A stretch of 5,262 nt of DNA from Mariprofundaceae bacterium (GCA_030950875.1 JAUZQS010000169.1:1-5262), one strand, 5' to 3'; positions 1 through 5,262 are shown, counted from the stretch's first letter. Numbers and translations are program-made. Notes: generated by a model from the letters alone, not told the origin.

Positions 1-179
1 TCATGGTCGGCCACATCAAAACCTGCCCCCACTTTCAGCATTGAAATAAATGCTGATTTCGGAAGTTGTAAATGACTGTTGGCAACAAAAATCATATTGA
101 TTTTACGGCGATCCGCAGCACGAAAAAGAATCTCTTTGATAGCAACAGGGCAGGCATCGGCATCTACCCATATGTTCAT
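1..179 (-). CDS. yaiI: YaiI/YqxD family (UPF0178, DUF188) protein, N-terminal part
   Basis: The reverse strand gives 59 codons from ATG at 179 to the left edge, so the C-terminal roughly 60 percent of a usual protein of about 150 residues is missing. The product opens [11 protein letters not shown] and continues [11 protein letters not shown], then VANSHLQLP, and ends GFDVADH. These are the conserved N-terminal blocks of the UPF0178 family, with the acidic DADACP motif at residues 6-11. The start is set by exact alignment of its methionine with the E. coli YaiI start as I remember it. No good Shine-Dalgarno sequence precedes it. The family is widespread in bacteria and has a PIN-like nuclease-related fold, but its biological role is not established and I assign none. 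It lies on the same strand as prfC, 222 bp downstream of its stop. A structured gap separates the two, so co-transcription is uncertain. Confidence 0.92.
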   Translation of the reverse strand, partial: MNIWVDADACPVAIKEILFRAADRRKINMIFVANSHLQLPKSAFISMLKVGAGFDVADH

Positions 180-234
180 GTTTGTTTAGCCAAGAGATTC
201 ACAAGGGATGCTTTTAGGTTACGTGTGTAAACAT

Positions 235-264
235 CTTCATTTCTTTTGTCGAAAAGAAACGAAG
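235..264 (-). repeat. AU-rich stem-loop between prfC and yaiI
   Basis: On the plus strand, CTTC-A-TTTCTTTT (235-247) and AAAAGAAA-C-GAAG (252-264) are complementary around a GTCG loop. As plus-strand RNA the stem has one A/C mismatch. As minus-strand RNA the same position becomes a G-U wobble, giving 13 continuous pairs and a CGAC loop. This suggests that the functional form is in the prfC-to-yaiI transcript. No run of U follows, so it is not a standard intrinsic terminator. Stem-loops of this TTTCTTTT/AAAAGAAA type recur between genes in many proteobacteria, as I remember it; that is recollection, not a search result. It could be a processing or transcript-stability hairpin. Confidence 0.6.
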
Positions 265-286
265 CAAAGAAAACGACCCTATATAT

Positions 287-378
287 CTGCATTATCCTGC
301 GCTTTGACTTATAAAATGGGCGAGTGTTACTTCGCTGATCCATTTTTATAAGCCAAGACTTCGGTGCAGGTATAACAG
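287..378. repeat. 92-bp imperfect palindrome downstream of prfC
   Basis: Three nested complementary pairs share one centre near 330. The inner pair is CTTATAAAATGG (308-319) with CCATTTTTATAAG (340-352), differing by one extra T. The outer pair is CTGCATTATCCTGC (287-300) with GCAGGTATAACAG (366-378), complementary apart from short indels. A short TTG/CAA match lies between them. The central 20 bases (320-339) are unpaired. The structure begins 24 bp beyond the prfC stop and would fold in the prfC transcript, but no T-run follows on the minus strand, so a classical terminator is not supported. The nested shape resembles an interspersed palindromic repeat (ERIC- or MITE-like). I see no convincing target duplication around it. 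Confidence 0.6.
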
Positions 379-401
379 GGGAAAACACTAATACACACAA
401 A

Positions 402-1991
402 TTAAATCTGCTCGCGGGTTTTATGAAATGTAATATCAGGCCACTGTTCGATGGTATAATTTAGCTTCCACATGCTTGGTGCTAAATAGGTTAAGCAGCC
501 ATCACCATCCTCCGCCAAATTAGCATCAAAGGAGCGTCTGAATTCAGCAAGTTTTTTATCATCTTCGCAGGTAATCCAGCGAGCTATCTGGAAATCTGTG
601 GAGACATAAGCTGCATCGACTTTATATTCTGTTTTAAGTCTCTCAACGGTCACATCAAACTGCAATACACCCACGGCACCCAAGATATAATCGCCGCCAA
701 GATTGGTTTTGAAAACCTGCACAGCACCTTCTTCAGAGAGTTGTACCAAGCCTTTATGCAACTGTTTGCGTTTCATGGGGTCATTGAGGCGAATACGGCG
801 AAATAATTCAGGTGCAAAGTTTGGTACGCCAGTAAATTTCAATGGCTCTTTGGTGGTGAATGTATCACCAATACGAATCGTGCCGTGGTTATGAATGCCG
901 ATAATATCACCCGCATAAGCTTCTTCGACATGAGAGCGATCCTGTGCCATGAAAATTGTTGCATTGGGGATTTTAACATCTTTACCCAAACGGTGATGGC
1001 GTACGGTCATGCCTTTTTGAAACTGGCCTGAACAAATGCGAAAAAATGCAATACGATCTCGGTGGGCAGGATCCATATTGGCTTGGATTTTAAAACAAAA
1101 AGCTGAGAAGTCTTTTTCACTGGGGTCAACGATGCGACTTTCAGATTGGCGTGGCTTAGGAGCTGGGGCAAACTCAACAAAGGCATTTAAGAGTTCGCGC
1201 ACACCGAAATTATTGATGGCAGAACCAAAGAAAACAGGGGTCTGACTGCCTTTTAAAAATTCATCCATATCAAAGGGGTTGGCAGCACCTTCAAGAAGTT
1301 CAATATCATTGCGTAATTCCTCGGCCTGCATGCCAATGAGTTCATCAAGCTTAGGATCATCAAGTGATTCAATAACAATGCCATCATCATGGCTGTCACT
1401 ACCTGTTTTAAATATAAGTAACTGCTTTTTATAAAGGTTGTAAACACCTTTAAATGCTTTGCCCATGCCGATAGGCCATGAAAGAGGAGCGCACTCAATT
1501 TGAAGTTTATCTTCAATTTCAGATAATAAATCCAGTGGCTCTTGACCTTCACGGTCCATTTTATTGATAAAGGTAATAATCGGTGTGTTACGCATGCGAC
1601 ACACTTCCATGAGCTTTTGCGTTTGCGTTTCTACACCTTTGGCCGAATCAATGACCATCATTGCGGAATCTACAGCGGTAAGTACCCGATACGTATCTTC
1701 TGAGAAATCTTGGTGACCAGGTGTATCAAGTAAATTAATATCGTATTCAGTGCCATTGACGCGGTAGTTGAATTTCATTACCGATGAAGCAACAGAAATA
1801 CCACGTTCTTGCTCAATCTTCATCCAGTCGGATGTGGCATGACGGCTGGTTTTACGTGATTTTACTGCGCCAGCCATTTGAATAGCACCACCAAAGAGCA
1901 GCAGTTTTTCGGTGAGGGTAGTTTTACCCGCATCGGGATGACTGATGATACCAAAGGTGCGACGTTTCTCGATGTGTTCTAATAAGCTCAT
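402..1991 (-). CDS. prfC: Peptide chain release factor 3 (RF3), translational GTPase
   Basis: This complete 529-residue protein has the same length as E. coli RF3. RF3 is a cytoplasmic GTPase that removes RF1 and RF2 from the ribosome after peptide release and takes part in quality control after mismatched decoding. The G domain carries SHPDAGKTT at 17-25 (P-loop), the switch I region with ERGIS at 62-66, DTPGH at 89-93 and NKMD at 143-146. Later blocks match RF3 rather than [52 protein letters not shown] and [10 protein letters not shown]. It ends HKTREQI, like the E. coli HATREH or RKTREH type of tail. The ATG at 1991 is preceded by GAGGA four bases upstream (1996-2000), supporting this start. 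All GTPase motifs are intact and no frameshift is seen. It is transcribed divergently from the hsp20 gene, with 130 bp between the starts. Confidence 0.98.
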   Translation of the reverse strand: MSLLEHIEKRRTFGIISHPDAGKTTLTEKLLLFGGAIQMAGAVKSRKTSRHATSDWMKIEQERGISVASSVMKFNYRVNGTEYDINLLDTPGHQDFSEDTYRVLTAVDSAMMVIDSAKGVETQTQKLMEVCRMRNTPIITFINKMDREGQEPLDLLSEIEDKLQIECAPLSWPIGMGKAFKGVYNLYKKQLLIFKTGSDSHDDGIVIESLDDPKLDELIGMQAEELRNDIELLEGAANPFDMDEFLKGSQTPVFFGSAINNFGVRELLNAFVEFAPAPKPRQSESRIVDPSEKDFSAFCFKIQANMDPAHRDRIAFFRICSGQFQKGMTVRHHRLGKDVKIPNATIFMAQDRSHVEEAYAGDIIGIHNHGTIRIGDTFTTKEPLKFTGVPNFAPELFRRIRLNDPMKRKQLHKGLVQLSEEGAVQVFKTNLGGDYILGAVGVLQFDVTVERLKTEYKVDAAYVSTDFQIARWITCEDDKKLAEFRRSFDANLAEDGDGCLTYLAPSMWKLNYTIEQWPDITFHKTREQI

Positions 1992-2040
1992 AATATCCTC
2001 GTAACCTTTGAAATCGGCGCGAAGTGTAACGTTGATAGCA

Positions 2041-2070
2041 CTTGAAAAGTAGGTTTTATATGCCTACAAA
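2041..2070 (+). promoter_or_regulatory. Candidate heat-shock (sigma-32-like) promoter for hsp20
   Basis: CTTGAAA at 2041-2047 is an exact match to the -35 core of sigma-32 promoters. The downstream GCCTACAAA (2062-2070) is only a weak match to the CCCCAT-type -10, at a 14-15 bp spacing. A sigma-70 alternative is TTGATA (2032-2037) with TTTATA (2055-2060), spacer 17. Expression of an Hsp20 gene from a heat-shock promoter is expected from the family. The sequence itself supports only the -35 element well. Confidence 0.35.
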
Positions 2071-2073
2071 ATA

Positions 2074-2104
2074 AGTATAGGCAGTATGAACTGCCGTATT
2101 TCAA
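2074..2104 (-). promoter_or_regulatory. Candidate prfC promoter with 19-bp spacer containing a dyad
   Basis: Read on the minus strand, TTGAAA (2099-2104) and TATACT (2074-2079) resemble -35 and -10 boxes, separated by 19 bp. The perfect inverted repeat GGCAGT/ACTGCC (2080-2095) sits wholly inside that spacer. A long spacer carrying a central dyad is the known arrangement of MerR-family-regulated promoters, but no such regulator is in the window and the match may be accidental. The start of transcription would be near 2067, giving a prfC leader of about 75 nt. Confidence 0.3.
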
Positions 2105-2120
2105 GTTAGATAGGAGGTTC
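2080..2120 (+). promoter_or_regulatory. hsp20 leader: dyad, anti-Shine-Dalgarno segment and strong RBS
   Basis: A perfect six-base inverted repeat, GGCAGT (2080-2085) and ACTGCC (2090-2095), has an ATGA loop. The segment GAACTGCC (2088-2095) can also pair with GGAGGTTC (2113-2120), which contains most of the ribosome binding site AGGAGG (2112-2117). Seven of eight positions pair, counting one U-G, with a single G/A mismatch. The two pairings are mutually exclusive. AGGAGG is near-consensus and lies four bases before the ATG at 2122, which fixes the start. An imperfect anti-SD helix in front of an Hsp20 gene recalls ROSE-type RNA thermometers, but no full ROSE architecture is visible. Confidence 0.4.
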
Positions 2121-2121
2121 T

Positions 2122-2553
2122 ATGACTTTACGACCATGGACTCCTTGGCAAGACCTTGAAAATTTACAGCATCAGCTTAGCGATATGATTGGCGATGTGC
2201 GTTTGCCAGTTATGGATGCACGTGAAGGTACATGGATGCCGCGTGTGGATGTGCGCGAAAGCGATGATGCTTTGTTGGTTCAAGCAGAGTTGCCAGGGGT
2301 TCAGAAAAAAGATGTTACATTGGAAGTTAAAGATGGTGTTTTAACACTGTCGGGTGAACGTAACTATGAGAAAAATGTGAAGGAAGAGCATGTACATCGC
2401 GTAGAACGTGTGTATGGACATTTCTCACGTAGCTTTAATTTGCCGCGCAATGTGAATGCGGAAAAGGTCGATGCACATATGAAAGATGGTATTTTGTATG
2501 TACGTTTACCAAAGTTGGAAAGCGCGAAACCCAAAGCCATTGCGATTCATTGA
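2122..2553 (+). CDS. Small heat shock protein, Hsp20/alpha-crystallin family
   Basis: This 143-residue cytoplasmic protein is a typical bacterial Hsp20: an ATP-independent holdase that binds unfolding proteins and keeps them recoverable by DnaK and ClpB. A short aromatic N-terminal arm (residues 1-37, PWTPWQDLENL) leads into the alpha-crystallin domain at about 38-132. The domain starts PRVDVRESDDALLV and continues AELPGVQKKDV (55-65), GVLTLSGER (72-80), FSRSFNLP (101-108) and DGILYVRLPK (122-131), all hallmark blocks. The C-terminal tail carries an I-A-I motif (140-142), the I-X-I element that docks into a neighbouring dimer during oligomer assembly. Length and domain order are normal. It is a single-gene unit: a strong RBS in front, an intrinsic terminator just behind, and divergent from prfC. 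It is closer to the general HSP16-18 class than to E. coli IbpA or IbpB, so no symbol is given. Confidence 0.96.
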   Translation: MTLRPWTPWQDLENLQHQLSDMIGDVRLPVMDAREGTWMPRVDVRESDDALLVQAELPGVQKKDVTLEVKDGVLTLSGERNYEKNVKEEHVHRVERVYGHFSRSFNLPRNVNAEKVDAHMKDGILYVRLPKLESAKPKAIAIH

Positions 2554-2568
2554 TTTGAATCGTTGAAG

Positions 2569-2587
2569 ATCGCACACCCCGTGCGAT
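2569..2587 (+). repeat. GC-rich hairpin after the hsp20 stop
   Basis: ATCGCAC (2569-2575) and GTGCGAT (2581-2587) are perfectly complementary around a five-base ACCCC loop. It lies 16 bp beyond the stop codon and directly before the terminator. No T-run follows it, so it is more likely a 3'-end protecting or accessory stem than a terminator itself. Confidence 0.6.
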
Positions 2588-2592
2588 TGAGG

Positions 2593-2617
2593 GAGCTGCA
2601 TAGCGGCTCTTTTTTTT
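2593..2617 (+). terminator. Intrinsic terminator of hsp20
   Basis: GAGCTG (2593-2598) pairs with CGGCTC (2604-2609) through six pairs including one U-G, with the five-base loop CATAG. It is followed at once by eight T residues (2610-2617). This is a textbook Rho-independent terminator on the plus strand, 40 bp after the hsp20 stop. It should isolate hsp20 from the downstream gene. Confidence 0.85.
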
Positions 2618-2623
2618 ATCTTA

Positions 2624-2631
2624 CAATGAAG
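2624..2631. repeat. Left target-site duplication of the MITE (CAATGAAG)
   Basis: The octamer CAATGAAG abuts the left end of the 151-bp element and recurs directly at its right end. If the element is taken to include the outer G/C pair, the duplication shrinks to AATGAA. The sequence alone cannot separate the two readings. Confidence 0.75.
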
Positions 2632-2782
2632 GTAACTATTCAGCACAACATAAAATAGTCTGTAGCTGTTCAGGTTGCCTCTGATTTTTCAGAGGTCAAG
2701 GCGAAAAGGCGGAACTTACGCCTGTAAGTGAGTACTTTTTAACGCAGACATCGGGAAAATCAGGGGTGAGCTGAATAGTTAC
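2632..2782. mobile_element. MITE-like palindromic element, possibly IS66-family-derived
   Basis: The 151-bp segment starts GTAACTATTCAGC (2632-2644) and ends with its exact reverse complement (2770-2782). Weaker complementarity extends a few bases inward. It is flanked by direct repeats CAATGAAG. GTAA termini with 8-bp duplications are the known signature of IS66-family transposons. The element has no coding capacity, so it would need a transposase supplied in trans. Its core, 2662-2782, is almost wholly self-complementary: the segment at 2675-2688 pairs over 14 positions with 2756-2769, and at the exact centre is the hairpin ACTTAC-GCCT-GTAAGT (2714-2729). It lies just after the hsp20 terminator and shortly upstream of the next gene. 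The family assignment is inference; mobility is well supported by the ends and the duplication. Confidence 0.78.
2662..2674 (+). repeat. Internal second copy of the MITE left terminus
   Basis: GTAGCTGTTCAGG matches the terminal GTAACTATTCAGC at 10 of 13 positions and lies 30 bp inside it in the same orientation. It pairs with the right terminus, allowing G-U wobbles, and is symmetric with it about the central hairpin near 2722. The ancestral element was therefore probably 2662-2782, with 30 bp added on the left. Confidence 0.6.
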
Positions 2783-2790
2783 CAATGAAG
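2783..2790. repeat. Right target-site duplication of the MITE (CAATGAAG)
   Basis: This is an exact direct copy of the octamer at 2624-2631, adjoining the right terminal repeat. Removing the element and one copy gives a continuous spacer between the hsp20 terminator and the next gene. Confidence 0.75.
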
Positions 2791-2795
2791 ATGGC

Positions 2796-2823
2796 TTTAC
2801 CCTTAAGCATAAGCGGCTACAGT
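2796..2823 (+). promoter_or_regulatory. Weak candidate promoter for the thioredoxin-like gene
   Basis: TTTACC (2796-2801) and TACAGT (2818-2823) each match four of six consensus positions, with a 16-bp spacer. TATATT at 2829-2834 is a better -10 on its own but lacks a recognisable -35. The gene lies behind a terminator, so a promoter must lie between the terminator and 2855, and possibly within the MITE. An RBS, AAGGGG (2844-2849), sits six bases before the ATG at 2856. Confidence 0.25.
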
Positions 2824-2855
2824 ATGCCTATATTTTTTATTAGAAGGGGTGAAAT

Positions 2856-3407
2856 ATGGCTTTGGTAGCATCAATTCATGTGGATTTAGGCTGGGATATG
2901 CCAGATGTGACATTAAATGACGCAGATGGAAAGGCACATACCTTGAATGATTGTATGGGCGAGAATGGTTTGGTGGTAGCATTTACATGCAATCATTGCC
3001 CGTATGCGATTGCTGTTTGGCCGCGTTTGGTGCGTCATGCCAAAACATTGCGTGAGCAAGGTATTAATATGGTCGCGATTAATCCAAATATTCATCCTGA
3101 CTTTCCAGAAGATTCTGTGCCTGCCATGCAAGAAAAATTAGCGGAATGGGGTATTGATTTTCCTTATTTGGCGGATGAAACACAAGAGGTGGCGAAGGCA
3201 TTTGAAGCGCAATGTACACCTGATTTATACATGTTTGATAAAAAATATAAGCTTTATTACCACGGTCGCATTGATGATTATTGGAAAGATGAAACAAAAG
3301 TAACTGCAGAAGAGTTATTGCCAGCCGCACTGGCTTTGGCAGCAGGCGAAGCCTCTCCAAAAGTACAACATCCGACCATCGGTTGCTCGATTAAATGGAA
3401 GGATTGA
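2856..3407 (+). CDS. Thioredoxin-fold, AhpC/TSA-like (PRX-like) protein
   Basis: This 183-residue protein has no signal peptide, so it is probably cytoplasmic. After a strand-forming start (DMPDVTLNDADGKAHTLND) comes the redox block VVAFTCNHCPYA, with CNHC at 45-48, the CXXC of a thiol oxidoreductase. NPNIHPDFPEDS (76-87) and FPYLADETQEVAKAF (102-116) fit the peroxiredoxin-like branch of the thioredoxin superfamily. CTPD (120-123) supplies the cis-proline that faces the active site. The tail GCSIKWKD (176-183), with Cys177, is the conserved ending of this thioredoxin family protein group as I remember it. Other cysteines are Cys33 and Cys120. A role in disulfide or peroxide chemistry is likely, but the substrate is unknown. 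It is a single gene on its strand, and its last 17 bp overlap the convergent kinase gene. Confidence 0.9.
   Translation: MALVASIHVDLGWDMPDVTLNDADGKAHTLNDCMGENGLVVAFTCNHCPYAIAVWPRLVRHAKTLREQGINMVAINPNIHPDFPEDSVPAMQEKLAEWGIDFPYLADETQEVAKAFEAQCTPDLYMFDKKYKLYYHGRIDDYWKDETKVTAEELLPAALALAAGEASPKVQHPTIGCSIKWKD
3391..3407. other. 17-bp convergent gene overlap
   Basis: The TAA stop of the kinase gene (3391-3393, minus) lies inside the last codons of the thioredoxin-like gene, whose TGA is at 3405-3407 (plus). Both reading frames are intact and both C-termini look native, so the overlap is real. No intrinsic terminator for either gene is visible nearby, so their transcripts probably overlap as antisense RNA. 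Confidence 0.85.
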
Positions 3408-5259
3408 TTTGTTGTTGAATAGCCTCGGCTAACTGCTCAATCGTAAAAGGTTTGGAAAGTGTATGATGACCTATTGGTAAAGAGTGGCGACCATCAAGCG
3501 CCTTATCTTTATCGTAGCCTGTGGTGAAAAGTATGGGCATATCACCTTGAATGTTGTGAATATGGTTGCCTGCTTCGGCACCCCCCATAACAGGCATCAT
3601 TATATCCATAAATACGAGGCGAATATCGGCTTGGTATTTTTCAAACGCCTGTATTGCCTCTAGTCCATTGCTTGCTTGAAGCGTTTTATAACCCAATACT
3701 TCCAATACTTCAGCATTGGATTGGCGCAGAGCTTCATCATCATCGACAATAAGAATCAGTTCACCTTGCCCTTGTTCGGGGGATGACGTTTTCTGTTGAT
3801 TGGCGTTTGAATTTTGTTTCTGTTGTACAGGAAGGTAGATTGAAAATCTTGTGCCTTTGCCCAAACTACTTTGTACATCCATAAAACCTTCATGACTTTG
3901 TATCGCGCCGTAACACATTGCCAAGCCCAAACCCGTACCTTTACCAACATCTTTGGTGGTGAAAAAAGGTTCAAAAACATGTTTGAGTTTTGAATCTTCA
4001 ATACCCAAACCATTATCGCTAATGCTTAAGCGGATATAATCGCTATGTGTCATCTCTGGGTGGGCAGATTTTAACGCGTCATCGTATGGAACATGTTCCA
4101 ACTGCACTTGAATGGTTGGATTGGTGACATCTAAAAGAGCATCCCGTGCATTGTTAATCAGATTCATAATGACTTGTTGTAACTGTGTCGTATTACCTTT
4201 GATGTATAAAGGTTCGCGGATGAAGTTTTTTTCAAGCTTGATGGTTTCAGGGATGGCAAGTTCAGCTAATTTATATGCTTCGACAAAAAAAGGTGTGGCA
4301 TTAAATCGTTTTAGTTCAACATTGTCCTTGCGAGCAAACGTTAATAACTGCTGAATCATATCTGAGGCATAAAACACAAGCTGTTCAATATTTTCCATCT
4401 TTTTTTGCATATCGGGGTTATCTTTACTAGCTCGTTTGGCCATAAATAAATTAGCATTAATGCCTGATAGCATATTGTTGAAATCATGGGCAATACCACC
4501 GACCAGTATACCAATCGACTCCATTTTTTGTGCCTGTTGAAATTGTTGCTCTTTGTTTTCTAAAGCAATGTTGGTTGCTTTATGGTCTTGGCTTTCAGTG
4601 GTTAATTCAGCAGTTCGATCGTGTACTTGCTGTTTAAGATTTTTATTTGCCAAAGAAATATACTTTTTAGCTTGGGCAAGCTTTTTATTGGCTTGATTGA
4701 GTTCAAAGTGATCTCTTTCGCGAATACCTGCAAAGATGCCTGCAACAAGGGTGTAAAATAAAAAACTTGTTAAAAATATCTCCAATTCCTCTAGTTTGTA
4801 AGCGATGCTTATAAAACCAAATTCACTTAGGACGCCGATGCTGACGCCGATGCTTAAATAAGCCGCAACCCAGTACCAACCTTTATAAAGACCAACTGTA
4901 AAAAATGCCAGAAATGGAAAAATAGCGACCCAATAAATACCACAGTTAGCATAACCACCAAAGATGATAAGGCTTTGAAAAACGATGATGCCAGAACATA
5001 GAATGATGACTTCAAGTGCACGTATGGAGAAAACTTTATAAAAGCAGCATGAGAGCAGCATAGGCACAAAAAGCAGTGCCATGACAAATTGTATGTTGGC
5101 CAAGTGTTGGAAGTCGTACAGCGTGTTAAATATCGCGAAAGCAAGCAGCATCGGAATGGCTGTTAAGACAATAAGCTTTAGTAAGTGCTCTTGATTCGCT
5201 GTCTGTAGAGCAAATTTTTTATCACCAACAAGTAGTTTCCAGTGCTTTTTCGAGGCCAC
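3391..5259 (-). CDS. Membrane hybrid sensor histidine kinase with C-terminal receiver
   Basis: The 622 residues visible begin at a GTG at 5259, but the preceding codon is open and the window ends at 5262, so the true start may lie outside. About six hydrophobic segments fill residues 28-178 (near 28-47, 56-75, 81-101, 106-124, 127-152 and 159-178), with very short loops and no large periplasmic domain. A charged, coiled-coil-like linker (180-245) leads to the HisKA domain. The phosphoacceptor is His258 in GGIAHDFNNML. The ATPase domain has the N box NLINNARDA (366-374), DNGLGI (415-420), FEPFFTTK (429-436) and GKGTGLGLA (439-447). A Q/N-rich linker (479-499) joins a receiver with acidic DDD (506-508), phosphoacceptor Asp552 in MDIMMP, Thr580 and Lys603 in SKPF. 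All catalytic residues are present. There is no HPt or output domain, so phosphate must pass to an unseen partner or the receiver may act in feedback. The signal is unknown. Confidence 0.95.
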   Translation of the reverse strand: MASKKHWKLLVGDKKFALQTANQEHLLKLIVLTAIPMLLAFAIFNTLYDFQHLANIQFVMALLFVPMLLSCCFYKVFSIRALEVIILCSGIIVFQSLIIFGGYANCGIYWVAIFPFLAFFTVGLYKGWYWVAAYLSIGVSIGVLSEFGFISIAYKLEELEIFLTSFLFYTLVAGIFAGIRERDHFELNQANKKLAQAKKYISLANKNLKQQVHDRTAELTTESQDHKATNIALENKEQQFQQAQKMESIGILVGGIAHDFNNMLSGINANLFMAKRASKDNPDMQKKMENIEQLVFYASDMIQQLLTFARKDNVELKRFNATPFFVEAYKLAELAIPETIKLEKNFIREPLYIKGNTTQLQQVIMNLINNARDALLDVTNPTIQVQLEHVPYDDALKSAHPEMTHSDYIRLSISDNGLGIEDSKLKHVFEPFFTTKDVGKGTGLGLAMCYGAIQSHEGFMDVQSSLGKGTRFSIYLPVQQKQNSNANQQKTSSPEQGQGELILIVDDDEALRQSNAEVLEVLGYKTLQASNGLEAIQAFEKYQADIRLVFMDIMMPVMGGAEAGNHIHNIQGDMPILFTTGYDKDKALDGRHSLPIGHHTLSKPFTIEQLAEAIQQQINPSI

Positions 5260-5262
5260 GTT

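Noticed and set aside
287..378. Intrinsic terminator for prfC
   Set aside because: The stem is long but AT-rich, the loop is large and no U-run follows on the minus strand.
176..400. Open frame of 74 codons on the minus strand between prfC and yaiI, whose stop overlaps the yaiI ATG
   Set aside because: It is made up almost wholly of the palindrome and hairpin sequence, resembles no protein family and has no RBS. The four-base overlap with yaiI is most likely chance.
703..1552. Shorter open frames inside the prfC region on both strands
   Set aside because: They overlap the fully conserved RF3 coding sequence in other frames and have no recognisable product or RBS.
2624..2790. CRISPR repeat, attachment site or riboswitch as the explanation of the 2631-2783 inverted repeat
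   Set aside because: There is no repeat-spacer array, integrase or tRNA. The direct octamers at the exact ends fit transposition better than an RNA element.
2913..3360. Minus-strand frames across the thioredoxin-like gene
   Set aside because: They are antisense shadows of a well-supported gene, rich in residues expected from reversed codons, with no family resemblance.
3756..5144. Alternative frames within the histidine kinase
   Set aside because: They lie inside intact HisKA, ATPase and membrane coding sequence and are not independently supported.
1..5262. A novel multi-gene system such as defence or toxin-antitoxin
   Set aside because: All five genes belong to recognised housekeeping, stress or signalling families, and their orientations do not form an operon.

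Overview
The window looks like ordinary chromosomal DNA from a Gram-negative proteobacterium. RF3 (PrfC) and the YaiI/UPF0178 start both align closely with the gammaproteobacterial proteins as I remember them, and the base composition is moderately AT-rich by eye. A gammaproteobacterium or close relative is the best guess; the genus cannot be read from the sequence.

Layout, left to right. Positions 1-179 (minus) hold the first 59 codons of a yaiI/UPF0178 gene that runs off the left edge. Positions 180-401 are non-coding and contain a strong AU-rich hairpin (235-264) and a 92-bp imperfect palindrome (287-378). Positions 402-1991 (minus) encode complete peptide chain release factor 3. The 130-bp gap at 1992-2121 separates prfC from a divergent Hsp20 gene and is dense with symmetry: two CTTGAAA boxes facing each other, a perfect GGCAGT/ACTGCC dyad, and a strong AGGAGG ribosome binding site that can pair with part of that dyad. 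Positions 2122-2553 (plus) encode a small heat shock protein, followed by a clear intrinsic terminator. Positions 2624-2790 are a small non-autonomous mobile element (MITE): perfect 13-14 bp terminal inverted repeats, an apparent target duplication, and an almost fully self-complementary core. Positions 2856-3407 (plus) encode a thioredoxin-fold, peroxiredoxin-like protein. Its 3' end overlaps by 17 bp the end of a convergent hybrid sensor histidine kinase/response regulator (3391-5259, minus) whose start lies at or beyond the right edge.

Functionally, the genes are housekeeping and stress functions (translation termination and recycling, protein-aggregation protection, thiol redox) plus one membrane-anchored two-component sensor. 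Nothing shows that they form one pathway. No defence system, CRISPR array, prophage or biosynthetic cluster is visible. The most noteworthy content is non-coding: the MITE with its duplicated left end, and the possible RNA switch in the hsp20 leader.
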